Part shown: one piece after another, positions 1 to 6,813 of the stretch
How the letters are laid out: every line of letters begins with the position of its first letter
Numbering within the stretch: the stretch's first letter is position 1
Assembly: GCA_016938535.1 (NCBI GenBank)
Contig: JAFGUL010000020.1
Location: forward strand, 1-6,933
Direction: 5' to 3'
Length of the DNA: 6,933 bases
Source of the DNA: Candidatus Delongbacteria bacterium
Lineage (GTDB): Bacteria > Delongbacteria > UBA4055
Translations under genes and position numbers: made by a program
Notes under the pieces: generated by a model
Told to the model about the DNA's origin: nothing
What the model saw: the letters and a program-made list of their open reading frames with translations, nothing else
Databases searched by the model: none

Positions 1-243
1 AACCATGTCCTCTGTGCTGAAGTTGACATTTGTGATGGTAACGAACAGCATTTTCGCGATGAAATTACCGGTCTTGTCATCAACTTCGCCTTTCTTTTCC
101 GCTATAAGCGAAATGCCTTTTAGCGTATGGATCAGAAGATCCTGCAGGTTTGCAACCTCAGCCGGCTTTCCGCAAAATCCCTTGTTGTAGGAACAGCCTT
201 TGTTCCCGATAGTTTCCTGACATTGAAAACAAAACATACTCAT
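1..243 (-). CDS. hcp: Hybrid cluster protein (hydroxylamine/NO reductase), N-terminal fragment
   Basis: These are the first 81 codons of hcp, open to the left edge with the remainder outside the window. The start MSMFCFQCQET holds the N-terminal iron-sulfur Cys motif C5-x2-C8-x8-C17-x6-C24. It is followed by GKPAEVANLQDLLIHTLKGI and FVTITNVNFSTEDM, which closely follow known Hcp N-termini. The Cys spacing, with four closely placed cysteines directly at the N-terminus, is that of the Hcp class typical of anaerobes rather than the longer-spaced enterobacterial type. Hcp carries a cubane cluster and a hybrid Fe-S-O cluster. It reduces hydroxylamine in vitro and nitric oxide in vivo, protecting cytoplasmic enzymes from nitrosative stress. 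It lies 31 bases after the DUF3943 gene on the same strand with its own strong GGAGG, so it may be read through from the envelope operon or start from a promoter inside the DUF3943 3' end. No HcpR- or FNR-like palindrome was recognised. The hybrid-cluster ligands lie beyond the window. Confidence 0.96.
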   Translation of the reverse strand, partial: MSMFCFQCQETIGNKGCSYNKGFCGKPAEVANLQDLLIHTLKGISLIAEKKGEVDDKTGNFIAKMLFVTITNVNFSTEDMV

Positions 244-250
244 TTTGATA

Positions 251-255
251 CCTCC
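251..255 (-). promoter_or_regulatory. Ribosome binding site of hcp
   Basis: GGAGG lies 7 bases before ATG 243-241 in the 31-base gap after the DUF3943 stop. The spacing favours ATG 243 over the in-frame ATG at 237, which would be 13 bases away. The gap is AT-rich and holds no terminator hairpin or recognisable operator. Confidence 0.75.
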
Positions 256-274
256 ATTAATTTTGTGTTTTTAT

Positions 275-1657
275 TCAGATAAGTTTAAAGTAAGCTATTG
301 CTTTAATTTCGTTGTAGAACATTCTTACATCGGGATAGTCAGCATAATAACCTTCCCTGTCATAGAAATTATATGAAACGCCGACAGAAAAATTCTTGTA
401 AATATTTTTTTTAACTTCAATGCTGCCGAGACCTATTGACTCAATTCCTTCAGCTCCCGAAATTGTTCCGATCCAAAACCGGTTAAGGTTGAGTGAAAAT
501 TCAGCTATGTCAGGTTTAGAAAGCAGCATGATTATTTTCAGATACGCACCCGGACCCAGGTTATAATCCCTTTCGATATCGACATAATATTCGGTAGTGG
601 CAGCTCCCATTATGATAAATCCTGCCTGATATTCTGAGCTTAACGACCATCCTTTTTTTGACCTAGTGCGAGCCATAAATTCAAATCCGAGGCTGTTAGC
701 CCCGACACTGTAGTCCGGACTGGAAATATAATCAAAATTCTGAAAGACGCCGAAGGCGTTATGTGCTTTATCAGTAATATTGACATTTTTCTTCCAGAGA
801 AGAGCCCGGGCAGAAACATTGCCGATTAAATCATTATTGACTGAAAATCCTGTAAAAAGCAGGAAATAATCAAAACACCTTTCAGCCGTATAAGGATCGC
901 CGTAAATTACTCTTAAATTATAGTTTGCGAAAGGCCCGGTTGAGACAGAGTCAGGATTTCCCATATCGAGATTTTCTGAAATTATACGGTCAATAATGTT
1001 CTTTGAAGTCGAAATCTGTATTTTGAGAGGAATATCTTTATATTTTATTTTTTGAGATCTTTGATAAAATTCAGGATTGATCAGTCTGTTGACCCCCATC
1101 GCCGGGTTTATTATGAATACGGATGATTCTCTCAAAAATCTTTCCGCACCTTTTGTGTCGTCATCGAGTATTTTGTAGGAAAGCCGGTTTATCATCTCTC
1201 CAAGCATTGATCCGCCCATAGTTGTAGTTACAAAATCATTCACGGACGGTTTTTCCGTCTCCATGAAATATTCCCACTGCAAACTGCCTGCAGCAGTGAA
1301 CGCCGCGCCGGAGAGATACGAGTGCCCGTTGTTTCTCGCAGATGAAAAATAAACACTCCCCTGAAACGGATGACCTATCTGATTTACTTCGAAATTGTCC
1401 GCGTCCCATTCCCATTCGCCAGTTAAATTTCTTTCAATGCTTTTAAAACTGATCTTTGCATAATCCTGCCCGAAGATGTAGTTGTTTGACAGGGCGATTA
1501 ATGAGTTAGCCATCAGGATTTGTGCAGAAGGAATTAAATAATTTTTTTCGTTTGCGAGCTTATCTGACCCGGAGATATCACAATCAACAGTTCCGGAAAT
1601 AAGTTCAATACAGAGAAATGCTGTAAAAAGAATTAAATATTTTCCTTTATTTCTCAA
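275..1657 (-). CDS. DUF3943-family envelope protein, TTG start
   Basis: This 460-residue protein of unknown function is probably an outer-membrane barrel or tightly envelope-associated. Residues 1-22 are a signal peptide (RNKGK, then a hydrophobic stretch to ELISG). The DUF3943 signature lies at about 89-160: NFEVNQIGHPFQGSVYF, then SARNNG, AAGSLQWEYFME, P-S-V-N-D, T-T-x-G-G and GEMINRLS. The remainder, especially 245-460, is a series of amphipathic strands with aromatic girdle-like residues, ending YFKLI. C16 and C26 are not in a lipobox context, so a lipoprotein is unlikely. No catalytic motif stands out. The start is TTG, three bases after the phospholipase stop, with a strong ribosome binding site inside that gene, so the two proteins are likely made together and may work together at the outer membrane. 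The TGA stop lies 31 bases before hcp. The family call is confident; the molecular role is not known. Confidence 0.85.
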   Translation of the reverse strand: MRNKGKYLILFTAFLCIELISGTVDCDISGSDKLANEKNYLIPSAQILMANSLIALSNNYIFGQDYAKISFKSIERNLTGEWEWDADNFEVNQIGHPFQGSVYFSSARNNGHSYLSGAAFTAAGSLQWEYFMETEKPSVNDFVTTTMGGSMLGEMINRLSYKILDDDTKGAERFLRESSVFIINPAMGVNRLINPEFYQRSQKIKYKDIPLKIQISTSKNIIDRIISENLDMGNPDSVSTGPFANYNLRVIYGDPYTAERCFDYFLLFTGFSVNNDLIGNVSARALLWKKNVNITDKAHNAFGVFQNFDYISSPDYSVGANSLGFEFMARTRSKKGWSLSSEYQAGFIIMGAATTEYYVDIERDYNLGPGAYLKIIMLLSKPDIAEFSLNLNRFWIGTISGAEGIESIGLGSIEVKKNIYKNFSVGVSYNFYDREGYYADYPDVRMFYNEIKAIAYFKLI

Positions 1658-1660
1658 ACT

Positions 1661-2467
1661 TTAACTCCTTGCAAGCGCTAATCCGATCCTGAAAGATCTG
1701 TTATTGATATTGTAGTGAAGCAGTGTTTCGCCGTAACCTTCAAAATATTCAAATAACCAGTATGTGTTGGGCCTTGAACCGAATATCCATGTCGCGGGCC
1801 ATGACATCGGCAGTGTTACCTGGTTTTCTATTCTGCCCTTGCCTGTGGCCGGATTTCCGCGCAAATTTAACGAGAATGTAATTTTATCATTAAAATCAAT
1901 TGACATTCTCAAATCTGCATTTCCGTAGTAATCACCGATGTCGGTATTCTCCCTGTCAACGGTATTTATCCAGAATTTAGGGCTCAGTTTGAATTTTATA
2001 TCCTCTCCAAAATAAACTGCAGGATGTATATTGATGTTATGAACCGATCTTGATCTGTTGGTGAGGCCTTCATAATCGGAAGATTCGTCGTCAACCCCGT
2101 TCGAAATATGTTCATATCCGACCTTAAGTTCCGGTTTGACCGCTTTTAAAAAAGGTATGAAGTCCAGGTCTGCTATCCAGAATACTTCAGGGTTGTGATT
2201 GATGTCTTTGAACGGACTTGAATTTTCCTGAACATCCCAGAGAGCTGAAACGCAGTATGAAAAGTAAATGCTGGTATTATTGACCATTTCATACATAAAT
2301 CCCGCATTAATCTTCAGCTGGCCGAAAGTATCATTTTCGTTATTAAGTTTGGCGGCAACATTGATGCCTTTGTAAGCCATAAGTCTCGGTTCGTCTTTTT
2401 TTTCGGCTGCATTCAGAAAGATCGTTGTTAACAGGAGCAGCGGTATGAAATAAAGTTTAATTTTCAT
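1661..2467 (-). CDS. pldA: Outer membrane phospholipase A (OMPLA/PldA) homologue
   Basis: This 268-residue outer-membrane barrel belongs to the phospholipase A1 family, which removes acyl chains from phospholipids misplaced in the outer leaflet. A signal peptide covers residues 1-20 (LYFIPLLLLTTIFLNA). Family landmarks appear in order: NSSPFKDINHNPEVFW at 82-97 (E. coli has ESSPFRETNYEPQLF), the active-site box GYEHISNG at 117-124 with H120 and S122 matching His142 and Ser144 of E. coli OMPLA, SRS at 139-141, and the last-strand motif GYGETLLHYN at 244-253. The catalytic Asn156 (SRSWN) aligns with H143 here (SRSVHN), with an Asn one residue later, so the triad may be altered. An insertion of about 11-12 residues, rich in acidic residues, separates the box from SRS. 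The length is close to mature E. coli OMPLA. The start is ATG two bases after the barrel stop, with no good ribosome binding site, so translation probably depends on the upstream gene. The family is confident; activity is uncertain. Confidence 0.85.
   Translation of the reverse strand: MKIKLYFIPLLLLTTIFLNAAEKKDEPRLMAYKGINVAAKLNNENDTFGQLKINAGFMYEMVNNTSIYFSYCVSALWDVQENSSPFKDINHNPEVFWIADLDFIPFLKAVKPELKVGYEHISNGVDDESSDYEGLTNRSRSVHNINIHPAVYFGEDIKFKLSPKFWINTVDRENTDIGDYYGNADLRMSIDFNDKITFSLNLRGNPATGKGRIENQVTLPMSWPATWIFGSRPNTYWLFEYFEGYGETLLHYNINNRSFRIGLALARS
1665..1670 (-). promoter_or_regulatory. Ribosome binding site deciding the TTG start of the DUF3943 gene
   Basis: AAGGAG lies 7 bases before TTG at 1657-1655 and is built into the last sense codons of the phospholipase gene (GCA AGG AGT TAA). 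This placement picks TTG as the start. No ATG occurs in frame until residue 49, which would remove the signal peptide. Confidence 0.75.
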
Positions 2468-2469
2468 GA

Positions 2470-3699
2470 TCAGAAGCTGTATTTTATTTTAGCATAGACC
2501 ATATCGTTATCGTCGAACTGGCCGAAACTGCCTGTTTCGCCGAAGAATAAATTCGCACCCGTTATTATATCGAATCCGTCAGCAAAAGAATAAGATATTT
2601 TAGGTCTTAAGAGCATATCTTCTTCGTTAATTCCGTAGTAGCCGAAAAGTTCAAGCCAGAGTTTTTCTCTTAAGAAATCTTTTTTAGCCAGAAATGTAAG
2701 AGTTGAAGTGAATTCGTCCTTCTCGATGAAGCTGTCATAGTCAAGTATCGCTTCCTGAACGAACTGCGTGCTTAATGTCGTATCGAAAAGGCTGTAGTCG
2801 AGCCCGGTCATGTAATGTAAAAAATCCTTTTCTGTTAGCGAGTTCTTTTCTTCGGGATCTTTTGTCTGGAACATTTTGCCTGAATAATAGGCACCTTCCG
2901 ATCTCCAGACGAATCCTGCGACCGGAAGGCTAAAGCTTCCGCCGCCCATCGACAGTCTCGGATGTTCGGGTTCAATAGTAATTGCCGTTATCTGTCCTGT
3001 GCCCGGATTGATCTCCTTATATACATTCATAACAGGGTCATCAGAGAAAAAATGTCCGGCCACGATCTCATAGTCTATTTTTGAGCCCATTGCGGAGTAT
3101 CTTAAGAAAACTTCTCCGTTCTCAATTTCTTTCTCGACATCAGTGCCTGAATAGTCGAAAACAGGCGCAACAGAAAAATCAGGTGATGCAGGTCTCCATA
3201 TTGAAGAAGCGTCAGGAAGGGTGTTCGATGTGAAAACCGGCACCCATGTCAGTTCGAAAATGCCGTTGCCTTTATAATAACTCAATTTTGCTGATGTGAT
3301 ACCTATCCTGATCTCATCAAATTCAGGCAGGATGAATTCACTCAGATCTTTAGGCGAAACGACATCGGTGATAAAGATCCCGTCGGCCTTACCGTAAATT
3401 ATCTGCTGCTTTCCGATCCTGAGATCAAAATTGTCGAAATACATATCCATATAAGCTTCTTTCAGGTTAAGTTCAAGGCTGTCATTCATATAATGTTTCA
3501 GGTATGGGCTGACGAGAAAACCGATCCTGTCCGCTCTTTTTCTGAAATCGAGGCTGAATGTGTTCTGAATGACGCTGAATTCATTGTTCCCGCCTGTAAG
3601 CAGTCCTGAGTAGTTCCTCACGAATCCGTTTATCTCCACATTCTCAACAGCGTTAGCAGAAATAATGACCGCGAGCAGTATGTATATTAGTTTCTTCAT
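2470..3699 (-). CDS. DUF1302-like outer-membrane beta-barrel protein
   Basis: This 409-residue predicted outer-membrane barrel may be the outer-membrane end of the pump/carrier pathway. The signal peptide is residues 1-17 (MKK, then LIYILLAVIISA, cleavage after ANA). From about residue 20 the sequence alternates hydrophobic and polar residues in short strands broken by polar turns. It ends AKIKYSF with a terminal Phe, the usual BAM recognition signal. The most distinctive stretch is 79-119, with EAYMDMY, DLRIGKQQI, YGKADGIFITD and SPKDL. This block (R-x-G-K-Q-x-x-x-x-G-K-A-D followed by D-x-x-x-P-x-D-L) is the conserved part of the DUF1302/related barrels that occur with LolA-like and RND genes. 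No enzyme motif is visible. The gene ends with TGA two bases before the phospholipase start. Being an outer-membrane barrel is well supported; the specific family is probable and the transported substrate is unknown. Confidence 0.82.
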   Translation of the reverse strand: MKKLIYILLAVIISANAVENVEINGFVRNYSGLLTGGNNEFSVIQNTFSLDFRKRADRIGFLVSPYLKHYMNDSLELNLKEAYMDMYFDNFDLRIGKQQIIYGKADGIFITDVVSPKDLSEFILPEFDEIRIGITSAKLSYYKGNGIFELTWVPVFTSNTLPDASSIWRPASPDFSVAPVFDYSGTDVEKEIENGEVFLRYSAMGSKIDYEIVAGHFFSDDPVMNVYKEINPGTGQITAITIEPEHPRLSMGGGSFSLPVAGFVWRSEGAYYSGKMFQTKDPEEKNSLTEKDFLHYMTGLDYSLFDTTLSTQFVQEAILDYDSFIEKDEFTSTLTFLAKKDFLREKLWLELFGYYGINEEDMLLRPKISYSFADGFDIITGANLFFGETGSFGQFDDNDMVYAKIKYSF

Positions 3700-3706
3700 C
3701 AGAATC

Positions 3707-3713
3707 CCTCCTT
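3707..3713 (-). promoter_or_regulatory. Strong ribosome binding site of the outer-membrane barrel gene
   Basis: AAGGAGG lies 7 bases before the ATG at 3699-3697, the best Shine-Dalgarno in the window and close to the full anti-SD complement. It lies in the 22-base gap after the LolA-like stop. TCCC at 3718-3715 and GGGA at 3708-3705 could pair around it as a 4-bp stem with a 6-base loop, probably too weak to regulate. Confidence 0.75.
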
Positions 3714-3721
3714 CGGGACAG

Positions 3722-4501
3722 TTATTTGCCCATTGTCATGCTTCTTTCGGTGAACTTGTTTTCAGGTATTCCCGTATTGATCTTTACCTCGTCAAAGCTC
3801 ATCTGAGTTCTGTGATCTTTCTGAACATTATGCATTTCAGTTTCGAGTATGGTCCAGAATCCGGAGATTTTCTCGAATTTTTTGATGTTGAGCACTTTGA
3901 GGAGCCTGTCTCTGTCATCATAAAATTCTCTTTTGAGGCCGAGATAATTGTCTTTCATTACCCATGTGATCGTTTTTGAATACATATAATCTTCGTCTTT
4001 CGGAACGCTTTCAACCACGAAGCATTCATTATCGCCGATCTTTTCGGTGCGGAGAAGTTTGTGTTCGTCATCGTTCGGATGCCTGTCACCGAGATCGTCG
4101 TAGGTGAAATCGGAACCCATGAAATAATCGCCTTTGCTGTCCGAGGAGATCCTTTTTACCCTTTTTAAAGCGGGCAGGTATATCCACTGGTCGTCATCTT
4201 TTCCGTCCGAATAGCTCCAGTTCATGAACGAAGTTTCTCTGACATCGGCAGGGGAGAGGAAGAACATGATCTTCTTTTCGGTTTTACCGTCGTCTTTCGT
4301 GTACTGTTTAAGCTTGCGGACACGCGTATCGCCTCTCGAATTTATCAAAGACATTGTCAGCTCACCCTGAGTATCATCACCTGCAGGATTATAATAAACT
4401 TTCTCCATGATCTCTTTTCCGGTCATCTCAGTCTCCGAAGCGAATGTGAATGCTCCAAGGAACAGGACGGCTGTAATTAGCAAATAATTTAAGAACTTCA
4501 T
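3722..4501 (-). CDS. LolA-like periplasmic carrier (outer membrane lipoprotein-sorting protein family)
   Basis: This 259-residue secreted protein probably has the LolA/LolB fold, a half-open beta-barrel that holds acyl chains. It would ferry a lipid or lipidated cargo between the membranes. Residues 1-21 form a signal peptide (hydrophobic LLITAVLFLGAF, then FA-S). There is no lipobox Cys, so it should be soluble in the periplasm; the only Cys is C160. The family signature is the central W-I-Y-L-P-x-L-K-R-V-K-R-I segment at about 106-118. It is followed by G-D-x-F-M-G-S-D-F-x-x-D-D-L at about 124-137, typical of the COG2834/PF17131-type proteins rather than E. coli LolA itself. The C-terminal half (W180 to about 254) is predicted beta-strand. 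The gene overlaps the RND gene by four bases and sits 22 bases before the barrel gene. In this family such proteins commonly accompany an RND pump and a DUF1302-like barrel. The fold and family are confident; the cargo is not known. Confidence 0.88.
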   Translation of the reverse strand: MKFLNYLLITAVLFLGAFTFASETEMTGKEIMEKVYYNPAGDDTQGELTMSLINSRGDTRVRKLKQYTKDDGKTEKKIMFFLSPADVRETSFMNWSYSDGKDDDQWIYLPALKRVKRISSDSKGDYFMGSDFTYDDLGDRHPNDDEHKLLRTEKIGDNECFVVESVPKDEDYMYSKTITWVMKDNYLGLKREFYDDRDRLLKVLNIKKFEKISGFWTILETEMHNVQKDHRTQMSFDEVKINTGIPENKFTERSMTMGK

Positions 4502-6801
4502 TTGAGACCCCCTTTTTTATTTTTGAAGAACAATCCCGATCTGTACAGAATCAGGAACATGATTGTAATAGTACCTATGAAGCTTGTCAGCATATTTAGA
4601 GATACAAGGGCTCCAAGGGATCTGTTAGGCGGGAATACAGAACTCAAAAGAACGAGAAATCCTGCTATGACCACCACAGCGTTGAAAGAGATCGCCCGGC
4701 CGGAGTGATGCATTGTCTTAACGACGGTCAATTCAACATCCTTTGTTTCCTGAGCGTAAATCTTGAACCTTTCGATAAAGTGGATAGCATAGTCAATTCC
4801 TATACCGACAGCTATACTTGAAATAAGTGCAGTAGTCGTGCTTAACGGAATATCGAGAAGCCCCATAAGTCCGAAGCTGATCACTGCTGTTATAATTATC
4901 GGTACCGAACCGATAATGCCCGCGGTAATGCTTTTAAACATCATTGCTATCAGAATGATCACGATTAAAATAGACATCAGAAGGCTTTTAATCTGACCGA
5001 TCAGGATCAGATCTGTAAATACGAGAGCTTTGTATCCGGATCCTGCGTAATTCAGCGTTATGTTCTTTTCTTCAAATCCCGGCCTGAACTTTTCTATTTC
5101 AGACATAACTTTATTTATTTCTTTGGAATTATCACTTTTGATCTGGAAGTTAACATTAGCTTTATTGTAATTGTAGTCAACTACCTTCCACAGATTTTCC
5201 GGATCGCCCGACATTTCGTACAGGAGAAGGTATTGCGCTACAAGATCCTTTGAATCGGGTATCCTGTCGAATTCGGGATCGTCCGCATTCATTACTTTAT
5301 TCATCCTTTTCAGATAATCGGCGAGAGAGAATGAATTCCCTACAATTTCGAGTTTTTCCACGCCTGACTGCATTTCGTCTATCATTCTTAAAAATTCGGG
5401 AGTTTTGAAAGCATCCGCGTCAAAAGATTCAAGCACGACATTTATGGTATTCGTTCCGCCGAAATTCTGATTTATAAAAGTGTCGGTTTGAACTATATCG
5501 CTGTCCTTTTCAAATTTATCGAGAAAGCTTGAGTTTATCCAGATGTTGTTGATACCGAGAGCGGAAATTATTAAAATAACGGCAGTAACGGCGACCACAG
5601 CGTATTTATGCTTTATTACCGATCTTGCGAACCTGTGCGAAAATTCGGAACTATTTTTCTCTCCGGGGGCAGGTTCTTTAATTTTCGGTCTGCTTGCGCC
5701 AAAAATGATTATACCGGCAGGAATGAGAACGAGCGAAAAGACCATCGCGGCCATTACTCCGAAAGCGGTGAAGAGTCCGAAATATTTGATCGGATACACT
5801 TCCGATGTGAGAAGCGAAACGAAGCCGACCGCAGTCGTAACAGAAGTCATGACTACAGGTTTCCACATGCTGGCGAGCATATCCTTTACCGCATCGAACT
5901 TAGAAATTCCCGGATTCGCTTTCAAATGCAGATTCAGATGGCTGTAAAGATGAATACCGTCAGCTACACCGATAGCTATGAGCATGACCGGCATCATGGT
6001 AGATACAGCGTAAACCGGTATTCTTAAAAATGCCATCAGTCCGAATGCCCAGATAGTGCTTAAACCCACTACAAGTAAAGTAAAGATCGTATTTTTTACG
6101 CTTCTCATCACATAAAACAGCACCGCGATTATGACCAGCAGAACTATCGGAACCATTCTTTTCATGTCTGCAGGTCCCAGATATGCCATAGTTCCCTCGA
6201 CGATCGGCACTCCCGCTATGTGTATTTTTTCCGGGCCTTCGTAGGATTTCGCGAACTTTAGAATTTTGTGATAGAATTCCATACTGAAGACATCATCGTT
6301 CATTGATGCTACAACCAGCGAGATATTCTCATTCTCGGAGATAAGTCTTTTATAGACCATATCATTCGATCTTACCGATGCGCGGAGTTCCTCAAGAGTT
6401 TCCGTCTCTTTAGGCACTTTTTTGTAGAAAGCTCTGACATCGAGACCTTCTTCCGATCCTGTTATGTTGTCTGCTGTATAAAGAGAAACTATGTCCGCAT
6501 CGTCGAACTCATCCATATCCTGCAGTCCGATGCTAATATCCTTGATCTTCTGAAGCGTTGAAGGATTGTAGATTCCCTCTGCATTTTCGACCGCTATAAG
6601 TATTCCGTCCTTGATATTGAACCACTCCTCGGCCTGATCGCTGTAAACAAAAGCGGGGTGATCCTTGGGCATATATTCGTCAAGATCCGTTTCCATGGTT
6701 GAATATGTTTTCATCTGATAGGTGAAGAAAGCTGTTGCGAGTACTATCAGGAAAACTGATACCCAGGAGTATGTCAGAAGTGTTCTGTCGGAGAGTTTCA
6801 T
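4498..6801 (-). CDS. RND-superfamily (MMPL/COG1033-type) inner-membrane exporter
   Basis: This 767-residue protein is probably a proton-driven exporter of a hydrophobic molecule across or out of the inner membrane. It shows the duplicated RND plan. Helix 1 is at about residues 8-29, followed by a first periplasmic porter domain at about 30-214. A block of five helices spans about 217-369 and the second half opens with a helix at about 399-420. A second porter domain covers about 421-594 and five helices cover about 596-756. Each half carries the helix-4/10 acidic signature: GVADGIH with D281 and GIGIDYAIH with D670. These correspond to the Asp residues of the proton relay in MmpL-type pumps. 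The length is normal for the MMPL/COG1033 branch and shorter than AcrB-type pumps, and no membrane-fusion-protein gene lies nearby. It ends in a basic tail (NKKGGLK). The stop overlaps the start of the LolA-like gene by ATGA. The family call is firm; the cargo is unknown, with lipid-like cargo inferred from the neighbours. Confidence 0.93.
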   Translation of the reverse strand: MKLSDRTLLTYSWVSVFLIVLATAFFTYQMKTYSTMETDLDEYMPKDHPAFVYSDQAEEWFNIKDGILIAVENAEGIYNPSTLQKIKDISIGLQDMDEFDDADIVSLYTADNITGSEEGLDVRAFYKKVPKETETLEELRASVRSNDMVYKRLISENENISLVVASMNDDVFSMEFYHKILKFAKSYEGPEKIHIAGVPIVEGTMAYLGPADMKRMVPIVLLVIIAVLFYVMRSVKNTIFTLLVVGLSTIWAFGLMAFLRIPVYAVSTMMPVMLIAIGVADGIHLYSHLNLHLKANPGISKFDAVKDMLASMWKPVVMTSVTTAVGFVSLLTSEVYPIKYFGLFTAFGVMAAMVFSLVLIPAGIIIFGASRPKIKEPAPGEKNSSEFSHRFARSVIKHKYAVVAVTAVILIISALGINNIWINSSFLDKFEKDSDIVQTDTFINQNFGGTNTINVVLESFDADAFKTPEFLRMIDEMQSGVEKLEIVGNSFSLADYLKRMNKVMNADDPEFDRIPDSKDLVAQYLLLYEMSGDPENLWKVVDYNYNKANVNFQIKSDNSKEINKVMSEIEKFRPGFEEKNITLNYAGSGYKALVFTDLILIGQIKSLLMSILIVIILIAMMFKSITAGIIGSVPIIITAVISFGLMGLLDIPLSTTTALISSIAVGIGIDYAIHFIERFKIYAQETKDVELTVVKTMHHSGRAISFNAVVVIAGFLVLLSSVFPPNRSLGALVSLNMLTSFIGTITIMFLILYRSGLFFKNKKGGLK
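4508..4514 (-). promoter_or_regulatory. Ribosome binding site of the LolA-like gene
   Basis: AAGGGGG lies 6 bases before the ATG at 4501-4499, inside the last codons of the RND gene (those encoding KGG). Together with the ATGA stop/start overlap it indicates translational coupling of pump and carrier. It is G-rich rather than a canonical GGAGG. Confidence 0.55.
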
Positions 6802-6808
6802 CTTGAAT

Positions 6809-6813
6809 TCCTT
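6809..6813 (-). promoter_or_regulatory. Ribosome binding site of the RND exporter gene
   Basis: AAGGA lies 7 bases before the ATG at 6801-6799, and its first A overlaps the stop codon of the upstream cupin-like gene. It supports ATG 6801 as the true start and suggests coupled translation of the two genes. Confidence 0.7.

Noticed and set aside
5..190. Plus-strand frame of 61 codons at the left edge
   Set aside because: The opposite strand encodes a textbook Hcp N-terminus over the same bases.
244..340. Promoter, HcpR/FNR-like operator or terminator before hcp
   Set aside because: The gap and the preceding coding end are AT-rich, but no paired -35/-10 boxes, palindrome or GC-rich hairpin with a T-run could be made out.
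1570..1657. Lipoprotein signal in the DUF3943 protein (C16 or C26)
   Set aside because: The residues before each Cys (AFL and TVD) do not make a lipobox, which needs a small residue at -1 and usually Leu at -3.
275..2467. Possible lower GC in the phospholipase and DUF3943 genes compared with the LolA-like and barrel genes, hinting at separate origin
   Set aside because: Some stretches are clearly more AT-rich, but others are not, and the by-eye sample is small. A windowed GC and codon-usage computation would be needed to claim a step.
3705..3718. TCCC/GGGA hairpin enclosing the barrel ribosome binding site
   Set aside because: A 4-bp stem with a 6-base loop is within chance expectation and leaves much of the binding site in the loop, so regulation is not supported.
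3665..3979. Plus-strand frame of 104 codons across the barrel/LolA-like junction
   Set aside because: It is antisense to two well-supported genes, has no family-like motif, and its presumed start region is the complement of the barrel signal peptide.
4502..4708. Plus-strand frame of 68 codons at the end of the RND gene
   Set aside because: It is the complement of the last transmembrane helices of the RND exporter, with no supporting motif.
5543..6027. Two overlapping plus-strand frames and a short minus-strand frame inside the RND gene
   Set aside because: They lie entirely antisense or out of frame to a clear 767-residue RND protein, and their translations are low-complexity, Arg/His/Ser-rich and unlike any family.
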